DNA of 64,000 nt, from assembly GCF_014926385.1 (NCBI RefSeq), contig NZ_CP053291.1, forward strand, positions 2,108,001-2,172,000, written 5' to 3'. The position numbers and the translations under genes were made by a program. The notes under the pieces were generated by a model, which saw only the letters and a list, made by a program, of their open reading frames with translations, did not search any database and had not been told where the DNA came from. The DNA comes from Trueperella pecoris (GTDB lineage: Bacteria > Actinomycetota > Actinomycetes > Actinomycetales > Actinomycetaceae). Below, one piece after another: positions 53,751 through 62,711 of the stretch (positions within the stretch are counted from its first letter, which is position 1; each line of letters opens with the position of its first letter).

Positions 53751-55781
53751 CTACTTGACGTGAATCTCGGAGATCTTGATCTGCGGCTCGCCAGCGCTAT
53801 TCAGCGGAAGCTCGGTGATCCAGATGACGAAGGATGACGCGGAGAGTGGCTCACTGAGCTTGAACACGGTGGCCGCTTCCACGGGACCTTCGGCGAGGAT
53901 CTTTCCCGCAGACGGTGCATCCTTAACGGTGTCGCGTATCTGAATATTCCCGCCCTTGTTTCCCGCCGTGTCGAGCGTGACCTCCGAGACGGTTGTTTCC
54001 TTCTCGAGCTCGACGTAGAGGCCGATGCCGGACATGGGCGACATCGAGGCGACCGTGTACGTCCACGATTCCCAGGCGGTGTCCGCGTTGCCATCAACCG
54101 CGTTGGGTACGGAAGACGGGTTGTCCTGGCGGGTCGGATCGGTGCCGCGCAGCAGTCCGGCGTCGGGGCTGACGAGCTGAGCGGCCTTGATGACGGGCGC
54201 CGGAGCGTCGGTCGTCTGCGAGGCCACGCTGGTGCCGGACGGATCATCGCTGGGCTGAACGGTGCGGTTGGGGCTTCGATCGTCGAGAACGACCGGGTCG
54301 AAGGGCGCGGTGAGCGCCCGAATCCCGAGCCAGCCGAAGAACACGACGCCGACCGTGAAGAGCGCGACGACAACGCGGGACGTGTTGAACGTCTGGGTGC
54401 GTTCGTTCGAGTAGCGGGTCAATGACGCCGTGGGGGTAGCCCCCGCCGTCTCGTCACTTTCCGTGGCGGCAGGCGCGCGCTGAGGGATATAGGTGGGCGA
54501 GGTCGGAGTGGTCTGAGACTCGGATGGCGACGAAGGCGTCGCGGGTTCGGCGGTGGGCTCTGTGGCGGTTTCTGTGGCGGGCTCGGCAGGTCCTGCAGCC
54601 TGGGCGCTTTCATCTGCGGAGGCGTCAGCATCTCCAGCGTGAGCATCGGCGGCGCTGGCATGAGCGGCCTGGCCCAAATCTGGCCATGCCACGGGTGCAG
54701 TGAGCTTGCCCCGGCCGTCCACGCCGAGTTCCTCGTTGACGAGCTGGGCTGCCTCTTCGCGCGAGGTGGCGCGAGCGGGCAGGTCGGCATCAGCATCGGC
54801 GGCGTCTGCATCTGCGCCACCCGCAACATCCTCAACATCCGCGTTGCCCGCGGCATGGGCGGAGTCTGCCGCAACCGCGGCATCCGCGGCCGCCACGTTG
54901 GCTGCACCGGCGGCAGCGCCGGCTGCAGGCCTGCCGAGCGAGGGCCACGTGGGGATCGAGGGCGCGTGATGCGGGATTTCGGGCATGTCCAGCGCGTCCA
55001 TGGTGATCGTTTCCGCGCCCGCGGGCTGGGAGGAAACCGGCGGTAGCGCAGTGATCTCGCCCCAGGGAACGAGGCGGCGGGTGAGGTCGGCGGGGGAAAT
55101 CGCGCCGTCGCCCTCGGATTCGCGGCGCAACACGGATTCGAGAACAGGGGGAAGGTCCAGGCGAAGGGCCTCGCCGATCACAGCGTCATGCTCAGCGGGC
55201 GCGGGCAGGTCCCGCCCGAGGAGTAGCGCAGCCATGACAACGGTCAGCCCGCGCGCCTCGTCCCGGTCGAGATCGGCGCTGTCCTTGCGCGTGTCGGCTC
55301 CGGCCAGTGCGGCATCAACGCCGAGGCCGTCCACGACGACGTCGCCCTCATTGGTCAAATAAATGGTCCTTGCCGTCGCCTTCAGGTGGCGGACACCGCG
55401 GCGCGCGCCGGTGGCGATGGCGCTGGAGGCCTCGCCGATGATGGCGTGGACCTGCGCAGGATCGACAGGCGTGCCATCGAGGCACTCGGCCACCGGGCGC
55501 CCAGGCGGAATCTCGGTGATGATTGCGTGCACGTCCCCGGTGACTACCTGAACGATGGCGACGAGGTGCGGATCCACGACGAGGGCCGCGCGGCGGGCGG
55601 CGTCGACCGCTACACTTGCGCGGTCGCTCGTGGGATCGATGACGGTTGCGCGCACCTGACGCGAGAGAACGACGTCGCGAGCAATCCAGGACGAAGCATG
55701 GTCAAAAAGCTGATGGGTATAGGGATAGACAAGGTCGAAGCGACCCGCGATCCGCTGGCCCGCCCGCGCGTATGTGTTCAC
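53751..55781 (-). CDS. Pseudokinase with transmembrane helix and extracellular F5/8-type domain (MviN-associated type)
   Basis: 676 aa from GTG 55781. Residues 1-280 resemble a protein-kinase fold (RIAGRFDLVYPYTHQLFDHA, then lobes) but catalytic HRD and DFG motifs are missing. A long Ala/Asp-rich linker, one transmembrane helix (VVVALFTVGVVFFGWLGI) and an extracellular beta domain like F5/8 type C (NAVDGNADTAWESWTYT) follow. The layout equals the C-terminal half of mycobacterial MviN, which binds FhaA when phosphorylated. The MurJ flippase part normally encoded just upstream is absent here. Confidence 0.8.
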   Translation of the reverse strand: MNTYARAGQRIAGRFDLVYPYTHQLFDHASSWIARDVVLSRQVRATVIDPTSDRASVAVDAARRAALVVDPHLVAIVQVVTGDVHAIITEIPPGRPVAECLDGTPVDPAQVHAIIGEASSAIATGARRGVRHLKATARTIYLTNEGDVVVDGLGVDAALAGADTRKDSADLDRDEARGLTVVMAALLLGRDLPAPAEHDAVIGEALRLDLPPVLESVLRRESEGDGAISPADLTRRLVPWGEITALPPVSSQPAGAETITMDALDMPEIPHHAPSIPTWPSLGRPAAGAAAGAANVAAADAAVAADSAHAAGNADVEDVAGGADADAADADADLPARATSREEAAQLVNEELGVDGRGKLTAPVAWPDLGQAAHASAADAHAGDADASADESAQAAGPAEPATETATEPTAEPATPSSPSESQTTPTSPTYIPQRAPAATESDETAGATPTASLTRYSNERTQTFNTSRVVVALFTVGVVFFGWLGIRALTAPFDPVVLDDRSPNRTVQPSDDPSGTSVASQTTDAPAPVIKAAQLVSPDAGLLRGTDPTRQDNPSSVPNAVDGNADTAWESWTYTVASMSPMSGIGLYVELEKETTVSEVTLDTAGNKGGNIQIRDTVKDAPSAGKILAEGPVEAATVFKLSEPLSASSFVIWITELPLNSAGEPQIKISEIHVK

Positions 55782-55845
55782 GAATAACCCCCGGTTGCGA
55801 TCGATACTCTCGGCAAGTCTAGCGCCCCAGAGGCCGCTGGCGTGA

Positions 55846-57804
55846 TTAGTGCTTGGTGGCGGCCACGAAGTCGTCCGCAGGAACCGGATCGGAGCGGCGG
55901 CCATCGCGGACAGATTTGACGAGCCCGACGACAAAGACGACACCGACTAGGCCGGCCAGAATCGCCGTGCCAACGTTCTCCCAGTCGGCACGCACGCGCA
56001 CATGCAACACCTCGGACGAACCCACCGGCGTGCCGGCGGCGTTTGTCAGCCGCACGTCCACGTCCAGGTTGCCCGAGCCGTGGGCCTCCACGGGCACGGA
56101 CACGATCGTGGTTGACGACGCCGGAAGCGTCACCTCGACCGGCTGCGGGGCCCGCAGACGATTGTCGGGGACGTTGAGGTGGACCGTGACCGTGACCGGA
56201 TCAGGGAAGTCGTTCGTCACCTGAATGGGCAGCCCCGAGCTTTCAGAAATGAGGTTGATCGTGGACGAGGTCGATACGGCGATCGCGCGGAGCTGATCCG
56301 GCGTGGGCGCGATGGAGAGAATCTGGGCATTGCGCGCCGACGACGCCGACCGCCAGGCCAGCGAGGTGAGCGTGTCAGCATGGGACTTTGCCGCGGCCAC
56401 CTTGTCCGGCCCATCCGCGAAAATGGTGGAGAAGTTCTCGAAGGAGGAAAGCCCGGCCTCGATCTTTGCCTGATCCACGGCGCTCAGCATCCCGGCAGCT
56501 GGCTCGGGCTCAACAAAGGTGCGGGCGGTGGTGTCCGGCGTGCCACCGAGGATCTTTGACACCGTGGACTTTTCCACCCACGGGGAATCCAGGACGGCTT
56601 TGACGGCGGCCTCGGCGGCGAGGTCGGCGCCACGGGGAACGGTCATCACGTAGGGGCGGGGGTCGTTGGGGCGCTGACGATAGTGCGCCGCCGACAGGGC
56701 GAGGGACACTTGGCGGGTGTCGAGGGCGTCGAGTTCAATGCTCCCCTCGCCGCTGACGGCAAACTTGCCCGCCAGGGCCGCCGAGATGGTGGAGTTTGTG
56801 GAGATCACGGGCTTGGAATCTTCACCAAACGTCGTTAACGCGCCGGGAGTATAAGTCTGGGGAAGAGGTGCGTAGACGGCGTCGGGAATCAGGAGGGTCA
56901 TCCCCAAGGACTGGGCGTAGGCGAGGGCCTGCTTACTGGGCGCGCCCTCGGGCAGGAAGAGCGCTCCGCTGGCGAGACGGGTCGCCTGCTCGGTGAGGCC
57001 AAGGGTCGAGAGGGCGGCGACGTCGGCGTCGTAGGAAGGAAGGGACACCTGCTCGGCCTGTAGTGAGCGAAGCTTCAACTCGGGGTCGACGGCGAGCGTG
57101 ATGCCCGGAACGTCCCAGCTTGCGAGCCGGTCGACGACGAGGGCGAGGGCTTTGGTACGGGTGGCCTCCCACGCGGTGCGATCCTTGTCCGTCTCCCACA
57201 AAATCGTGTTGGCAGTGGGGGAAGAAACGATCGAGGTGTCAGTAATGGGCACGACGGCCGTCGCGGGAAAACGGTTGAGCTCGGCGTCGGGGCCCGCCAC
57301 GATCATTGTGCGGTCGCTGGCGATGTCCTCCTCACCGCGGGCCGCGATCTCAATGCCGCGCGGACCCCACTGGAAAGGGCCGCTGGGCCACGGCAATTCG
57401 GCGCGGGCAAAGACGAGGCTCTTGTCGATCGTCTTGCCCGGGGCGATCGTCAATGGGGAATCGACCGTGGCGAGGCGGCGGGCGGGCGTGGTCCCGTCCA
57501 TCCAACGGTGAATAGAAGTGTCGGAAATGGAGGTGGAGACCTGCGCGAGGAGGTCGAAGCCGGCCAGCTCAAGCGGGCGATCGGTGGGGTTCGTGACCTC
57601 CACCGTCAACGTGAGATCCCCGTTGGGGGCCAGCACCGGCGAGGCGACCTCGCTAATGCGCAAGTGGGGCTGACCTACCTGCGCGTCCGCCGTCGCCGTG
57701 GTATCCGCAGGGGCTGCAGCTGCCGGGGCGGCAAGCGCGGCCGCCGAGGCAACCGAGAGCATGGCGATGGTCAGTGCAACGGCGGGTAAACGACGTCGTC
57801 TCAT
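55846..57804 (-). CDS. DUF6049 secreted membrane-anchored protein
   Basis: 652 aa. Signal peptide (MRRRRLPAVALTIAMLSVAS to AAAAPA), a large extracellular region starting with an Ig-like beta domain (LTLTVEVTNPTDRPLELAGF), and a C-terminal transmembrane helix (GTAILAGLVGVVFVVGLV) with a short basic tail. Corresponds to the Rv3909-type protein next to mviN in mycobacteria; function unknown, presumably wall-related. ATG overlaps the Nudix stop (ATGA). Confidence 0.85.
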   Translation of the reverse strand: MRRRRLPAVALTIAMLSVASAAALAAPAAAAPADTTATADAQVGQPHLRISEVASPVLAPNGDLTLTVEVTNPTDRPLELAGFDLLAQVSTSISDTSIHRWMDGTTPARRLATVDSPLTIAPGKTIDKSLVFARAELPWPSGPFQWGPRGIEIAARGEEDIASDRTMIVAGPDAELNRFPATAVVPITDTSIVSSPTANTILWETDKDRTAWEATRTKALALVVDRLASWDVPGITLAVDPELKLRSLQAEQVSLPSYDADVAALSTLGLTEQATRLASGALFLPEGAPSKQALAYAQSLGMTLLIPDAVYAPLPQTYTPGALTTFGEDSKPVISTNSTISAALAGKFAVSGEGSIELDALDTRQVSLALSAAHYRQRPNDPRPYVMTVPRGADLAAEAAVKAVLDSPWVEKSTVSKILGGTPDTTARTFVEPEPAAGMLSAVDQAKIEAGLSSFENFSTIFADGPDKVAAAKSHADTLTSLAWRSASSARNAQILSIAPTPDQLRAIAVSTSSTINLISESSGLPIQVTNDFPDPVTVTVHLNVPDNRLRAPQPVEVTLPASSTTIVSVPVEAHGSGNLDVDVRLTNAAGTPVGSSEVLHVRVRADWENVGTAILAGLVGVVFVVGLVKSVRDGRRSDPVPADDFVAATKH

Positions 57805-58325
57805 CTTTCCTCCCCATACAACAAGGCGCGGGCCATACCGATGATCCGGCGCTCGTTGGGATAGGCCAAACGCGAGGCGACCTTATCGATGCGGACCCAT
57901 TCGACCTTCTCGGCCTCGTGATCGGGATCGTTATCCACGGTCAACTCCCCGGACAGGGCCTCGAGGAGGAAGTGATGAACCACCTTGTGTACGCGGCGGT
58001 CGGTGCCGGAGAACCAATAGTCAATGGAGGCCAGGTACATGAGGACACGGCCGAAAATGCCCGTCTCCTCGCTGACCTCCCGTACTGCCGCCTGCTGGGC
58101 GGTTTCCTCCCCCTCAAGGTGACCCTTGGGCAGGCACCATTCGAGTCGGCCGCCGCGGTTGCGCCTGGCGATGACGGCAACGTAGGCGTGGCCCTTGTGC
58201 ACCGAGACGATGACGCCGCCTGCGGAGGTCTCATTGACGACCGGCAGACCAAAACGCCGGGGGTGAACCACCGGTCGTCTACGGCGCGACTCCTGCGGAG
58301 GAGGGGCCGGAAATCTTCTCGACAT
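57801..58325 (-). CDS. Nudix hydrolase (MutT4-like)
   Basis: 174 aa. Nudix box at residues 68-90: GHLEGEETAQQAAVREVSEE with TGI after it. A basic Pro/Arg-rich N-terminus precedes. Likely cleaves nucleoside diphosphate-linked compounds; orthologous position to mutT4 beside pcnA in mycobacteria. No clear ribosome site for the ATG at 58325, so leaderless translation or a later GTG is possible. Divergent from pcnA. Confidence 0.88.
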   Translation of the reverse strand: MSRRFPAPPPQESRRRRPVVHPRRFGLPVVNETSAGGVIVSVHKGHAYVAVIARRNRGGRLEWCLPKGHLEGEETAQQAAVREVSEETGIFGRVLMYLASIDYWFSGTDRRVHKVVHHFLLEALSGELTVDNDPDHEAEKVEWVRIDKVASRLAYPNERRIIGMARALLYGEER

Positions 58326-58395
58326 ATGTATCTACTGTAATGAACTAGGTCGACAGGTGTGTGCCTCGCGCCGGTTTTTCTGGCACTCTTAAGGA

Positions 58396-59898
58396 GTGAC
58401 TCACGAACGCGATACCACTTCCTTTTCGACAACGGCGGACGCCGGAACTAACCAGCGTGCCCGGCTTCTCGCGCAGGGACACCAATCCCTGTCCGATCTG
58501 CCGCAGGCAATTCTTGAACTGGGATCTATTTTCGCACGTTCCGGTTACGAATTGGCACTCGTCGGCGGCCCAGTTCGCGACGCGTTCCTTGGCCAGCCTA
58601 TTCATGACTTTGACTTTACGACGTCGGCGCGTCCCGATCAGAGCCTCATGCTCCTTCACGAGTGGGCAGATGCCGTGTGGGACATCGGCAAGGAATTTGG
58701 CACGATCGGCGCCGCACGTGACGGTTTGGTGGTCGAAGTAACGACATATCGCACCGAGTCTTACGTGCCCTCCTCGCGCAAGCCCGAGGTGATGTATGGC
58801 GACACCCTCGAGGGGGATCTCACTCGCCGCGACTTCACGGTCAATTCGATGGCCGTTCGCCTCCCCGCGCTCGAACTCGTCGACCCGTGCGGCGGATTGG
58901 AGGACCTCATCGACGGCGTGCTGGAGACCCCCGCACCGGCCACCCAGTCCTTCGACGATGACCCGCTGCGCATCATGCGCGCCTGCCGCTTCGCCTCGCA
59001 GCTGAACTTCGACGTGTCCGAGGAGATCATGCGTGCCATGGCCGACATGGCCGGGCGGCTGGAAATCGTCTCGGTTGAGCGCATTCAGGCCGAGCTTGAG
59101 CGCCTCATGATCGGCGCAAATCCGCGCAAGGGACTTGAGCTGATGGTTGAAACCGGTGTGTGCGACGTTGTGCTCCCCGAATTCTCTGCGTTGCGCGAGA
59201 CGGTGGACGAGCATGGGCGCCACAAGGACGTCTACGAACACACCCTGACCGTGCTCGATCGCGCCATCGCGCTTGAGACTGACGCCGATGGCCCGGTGCC
59301 CGGCCCCGACTTCGTGTTGCGCTTCGCGGCGATCATGCACGACGTCGGAAAACCCAATACGCGCCGGTTTGAATCGGACGGATCGGTGTCCTTCCACGCA
59401 CACGACATCGTGGGTGCGAAGATGACGCGCAAGCGCATGAACCACTTGCGCTTCGACAAGGCGACCACGAAGGCTGTTTCCTCCCTGGTGGCGCTTCACC
59501 TGCGCTTCCACGGGTACGGCGAGCAGAAGTGGACGGATGCGGCCGTGCGTCGTTACGTCACCGACGCCGGGCCGCTGCTCGAACGACTGAACCGGCTCAC
59601 CCGCGCCGACTGCACCACACGCAACCGCCGCAAGGCCAACTGGTTGGCGGCGGGCATGGACGACCTCGAAAAACGCATCGTCGAGCTCAAGGAGCAAGAG
59701 GAGATTGACGCTATCCGCCCCGACCTCGACGGCCAGCAGATTATGGATATCCTCGGCCTCAAGCCGGGCCGCGAGGTGGGCCAGGCCCGCAACTACATGC
59801 TTCAACTGCGCATGGACGAGGGTCCGCTCGGGGAAGAGGAAGCCACCCGCCGCCTGCTCCAGTGGTGGGCCGAGCGTCAGGGAGCGACGGCGGAGTGA
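58396..59898 (+). CDS. pcnA: CCA tRNA nucleotidyltransferase
   Basis: 500 aa. Adds or repairs the tRNA 3' CCA end; the tRNAs in this window lack encoded CCA. Nucleotidyltransferase motif GGPVRDAF with D71 and D73 (IHDFDFTT), tRNA-binding middle, and an HD domain (MHDVGKPNTRR). GTG start. Overlaps the MFS gene by four bases (GTGA). Confidence 0.94.
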   Translation: MTHERDTTSFSTTADAGTNQRARLLAQGHQSLSDLPQAILELGSIFARSGYELALVGGPVRDAFLGQPIHDFDFTTSARPDQSLMLLHEWADAVWDIGKEFGTIGAARDGLVVEVTTYRTESYVPSSRKPEVMYGDTLEGDLTRRDFTVNSMAVRLPALELVDPCGGLEDLIDGVLETPAPATQSFDDDPLRIMRACRFASQLNFDVSEEIMRAMADMAGRLEIVSVERIQAELERLMIGANPRKGLELMVETGVCDVVLPEFSALRETVDEHGRHKDVYEHTLTVLDRAIALETDADGPVPGPDFVLRFAAIMHDVGKPNTRRFESDGSVSFHAHDIVGAKMTRKRMNHLRFDKATTKAVSSLVALHLRFHGYGEQKWTDAAVRRYVTDAGPLLERLNRLTRADCTTRNRRKANWLAAGMDDLEKRIVELKEQEEIDAIRPDLDGQQIMDILGLKPGREVGQARNYMLQLRMDEGPLGEEEATRRLLQWWAERQGATAE

Positions 59899-61205
59899 GC
59901 GGCACGCAGCTGGGGTTGATCGACCAGCTTCGCCACTGCGCGGCTCACCCCTCCTACCGCCGCCTCCTCGCGGTGCGGCTCGTCTCCCAGACGGGAGATG
60001 GGGTGTTTCAGATCGGCCTAGCCGCACTCTTCTTCTTTAACCCGCAGAACGCGACGACGGCCGCCGGGGTAGCGCTCGCGTTCGCCGTGCTGCTGTTGCC
60101 CTTCACGGTTGTCGGCCCATTCGCCGGGCCATTGCTCGACCGGTGGAGCCGCCGCCAGGTGCTTGTGGGTGCCAACCTCATCCGCGCCGGGTTGGCGAGC
60201 CTCCTGGCCGTCCTTATTTTCTTCCTCCCTTCCCACTGGTCGATCTATGTTCTTGCCCTCGTCGGCCTGGGTGTCAACCGCTTCCTCCTCTCCGCCCTGT
60301 CCGCGGGCCAGCCACACACCCTGCCCGCCCACCTGCTCGTCATGGCGAACTCGATCACGCCAACCCTGGGATCGGTGGCGGCGGGGATCGGCGCCGGCCT
60401 GGGCCTCATCCTCAACCTCATCTCGGCCACCGGCGTGCGCAACTCCGTGGCCCTCGCGCTCGCGTCGGTCATCTTCGCCATGGCCGCCCTCCTCGCGCTC
60501 CGCCTGCGCTACCGCGAACTCGGCCCCGCCCATCCGCCTACCACCAGCCTCGCCACGGACCTGGCCGGCGTCGTTGCCCGCATGTGGGGCGGCGTCGTTT
60601 ACCTCACCTGCCGCGGCACGCCGATGTATGCGCTGTCGGTAATGGCGATTCACCGCTTCCTCTATGGGGTCAACTTCATCGCTTTGCTCCTGATCTCCCG
60701 CAACCTTCTGTCCGATCCGCACGACGCCGTCGCCGGGCTTGCGACGTTCGCCCTCGTCGCGGGCGTGTCCATGATCGGCAACGCGCTCGCGATCGTGGCC
60801 ACTCCGACGATGTATCAGTGGGTGTCTCCCTCGCGCTGGATCGTGATCTGCCTGGGCGGGTCCGCCCTTTCGCAGATGGCCATGGTCATCACCTACCAGC
60901 CACCGATGCTGTACATGTCCGCGATTCTTCTGGGGCTGGGTGTGCAGGGGGCGAAGATCGCCGTGGACACGATCGTCCAAGCCGACACCTCCGACTCCTT
61001 TCGCGGGCGCGCCTTTTCCCTCTATGACATGATGTACAACGCGGCGTTTGTTGCGGCCGCGGTGTTGGCCGCCCTCGTTTTGCCCAACACGGGCTGGCAA
61101 CCGGCCGCCTTTGCGGCGTTGACCGGCGTGTACGGCGTCGTCGCCTGGTGGTACTGGCGTAAGACCAGCGCTCTCGGGTTCGCGCCGCGGGCGTGTTGCG
61201 GGTGA
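59895..61205 (+). CDS. MFS transporter
   Basis: 436 aa with about twelve transmembrane helices. VSQTGDGVFQIGLAALFF and GPLLDRWSRRQVLVGANLIR are the N-domain and loop 2-3 motifs of MFS exporters of the enterobactin/macrolide-like group. Substrate unknown. Translationally coupled to pcnA by a GTGA overlap. Repeat family B copy 2 lies just after its end. Confidence 0.85.
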   Translation: MSGTQLGLIDQLRHCAAHPSYRRLLAVRLVSQTGDGVFQIGLAALFFFNPQNATTAAGVALAFAVLLLPFTVVGPFAGPLLDRWSRRQVLVGANLIRAGLASLLAVLIFFLPSHWSIYVLALVGLGVNRFLLSALSAGQPHTLPAHLLVMANSITPTLGSVAAGIGAGLGLILNLISATGVRNSVALALASVIFAMAALLALRLRYRELGPAHPPTTSLATDLAGVVARMWGGVVYLTCRGTPMYALSVMAIHRFLYGVNFIALLLISRNLLSDPHDAVAGLATFALVAGVSMIGNALAIVATPTMYQWVSPSRWIVICLGGSALSQMAMVITYQPPMLYMSAILLGLGVQGAKIAVDTIVQADTSDSFRGRAFSLYDMMYNAAFVAAAVLAALVLPNTGWQPAAFAALTGVYGVVAWWYWRKTSALGFAPRACCG

Positions 61206-61256
61206 GCCGCGGGGCCGGGGTGCGGAGGGCCGAGGGGCCGGGGCATTTTGCCGAAA

Positions 61257-61326
61257 CCGCATTAAGCTGATCGGCGCTGTACTAAAATACGGAAATTTAG
61301 TACAGCGTCGATCAGCTTAGTACAGC
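61257..61326. repeat. Repeat family B, copy 2
   Basis: Units CCGCATTAA (61258) and GCTGTACTAA (61276) then inverted TTAGTACAGC at 61297 and 61317, 20 bp apart. As RNA it would form a stem of over 20 bp with one mismatch (61264-61286 against 61296-61318). Copy 1 is at 26699-26811. Confidence 0.8.
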
Positions 61327-61481
61327 GCGGGCGGTGAGAGGCTGGCCGGGACGGCGAGAGGCGGCGAGTTGCGGCCCGCGGGCGGCGTTGGTCCACAACA
61401 GGGAATATTCAGGGGGCTATCGGCGCGCCGGATGACAACTTCTTCGCCCGTTGTGTCGGAGGAAAGTGAGAAGATGAGTTC

Positions 61482-62699
61482 ATGACGAACCAGGACTTGC
61501 CTATGGAACTCCCGCCCGAGGAAGCAGCCCCAGTTGCCGAGACGCCGAAGCCGGAAACGCACGTTGATAGCGACTCGAGCGGGCTGATGATTCTCGTCGC
61601 GCTGGCGCTGATGACCGTCGCCGGAGCAGGCCTGAACTACATAGCCCCGGTGTTTACCCCGATCTTCCTCGCGCTGACGCTTGTGCTGGCCGTGCGCCCC
61701 ATCGGGCAGCGGATGATCCGGCGCGGGGCGCCGTCGTGGCTGGCGGCAACGGTCGTGATCGCGGTGTTGGTCTTTATTGTGTTCGGCTTGCTGGGCGTGG
61801 CCATCCTGTTATTGACCCCGGTGCCGCAGACCCTTGTCCACTACTCCATCAACTTCGAGAAGACGACCCAGCAGCTCAACCAGTTGCTCACCGATTTCGG
61901 CATGGACAACGTGGACCTGTCCAAGTTCGTCGATCAGATCAATTTCAACTCCTTGGTGGGGGTTGCGTGGGAGATCGTGGATCGCCTCTCGTCGGTCGGT
62001 GGCCTGATCATGATCGTCATCGTGACAGCGTTCTTCATCACAATCGACACGACGATCACCAAGGGCCGAGGGGCCATCGTCAACAAGCGGCACGCCAACA
62101 TCGCACGCGCGATGTCCGACTTCGAACGCCGCGTTCGCTCCTACTGGGTGATCACCACGGTCTTCGGTTTGATCGTCGCGATTGTGGACGGCTTTGCCCT
62201 GCAAGTCATGGCGGTCCCGCTCGCGTGGACCTGGGCCTACTGGGCTTTCATCACTAATTACATCCCAAACATTGGCTTCATCATCGGTGTCTTCCCCCCG
62301 ATGGTGATGGCCCTCCTGGATCAAGGCTGGCAATCGATGGTATGGGTTCTCGTGCTCTACTCGGTCATCAACGTCGTCTTCCAGACCTTCCTCCAGCCGA
62401 AGTTCACGGGCGATGTCGTCGGGCTCTCCCCGTCCGTCACCTTCATCTCTCTGGTGCTCTGGACTGTCATCGTGGGAATCCTCGGATCGATCCTTGCGGT
62501 ACCGCTCACACTATTCTTCAAGGCTCTCCTAGTAGACTCCGATCCACGTGCTCGTTGGCTGGATGCCTATCTCATCTCTGAGCAACACATCGTCCGGAAA
62601 GAGAAGCAGGGCGCGTACACGGTCCCGAAGGACGACAAGCCTCGCGGGGATCGCCGGAAGATGCATCTGCGCGCCAGGAACAAGCGCGCGAAGAAGTGA
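61482..62699 (+). CDS. AI-2E family transporter (TqsA/PerM-like)
   Basis: 405 aa. About eight transmembrane helices with the family signature ITNYIPNIGFIIGVFPP and the conserved LSPSVTFISLVLW. Members export AI-2 or act as sodium/proton antiporters; luxS is in this window but 51 kb away, so an AI-2 role is inference. C-terminal 40 residues are basic and cytoplasmic. ATG at 61482; 12 bp before the PBP gene. Confidence 0.88.
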   Translation: MTNQDLPMELPPEEAAPVAETPKPETHVDSDSSGLMILVALALMTVAGAGLNYIAPVFTPIFLALTLVLAVRPIGQRMIRRGAPSWLAATVVIAVLVFIVFGLLGVAILLLTPVPQTLVHYSINFEKTTQQLNQLLTDFGMDNVDLSKFVDQINFNSLVGVAWEIVDRLSSVGGLIMIVIVTAFFITIDTTITKGRGAIVNKRHANIARAMSDFERRVRSYWVITTVFGLIVAIVDGFALQVMAVPLAWTWAYWAFITNYIPNIGFIIGVFPPMVMALLDQGWQSMVWVLVLYSVINVVFQTFLQPKFTGDVVGLSPSVTFISLVLWTVIVGILGSILAVPLTLFFKALLVDSDPRARWLDAYLISEQHIVRKEKQGAYTVPKDDKPRGDRRKMHLRARNKRAKK

Positions 62700-62711
62700 G
62701 AGGCGCAGGAC

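Noticed and set aside
53751-55781. Active serine/threonine kinase
   Set aside because: The HRD and DFG motifs and a G-loop are not visible, so it is called a pseudokinase.
58345-61262. Long open frames antisense to pcnA (about 560 codons) and to the MFS gene (about 410 codons)
   Set aside because: Low-complexity Arg/Gly/His/Glu sequence, no recognisable family, and convincing CDSs on the plus strand.
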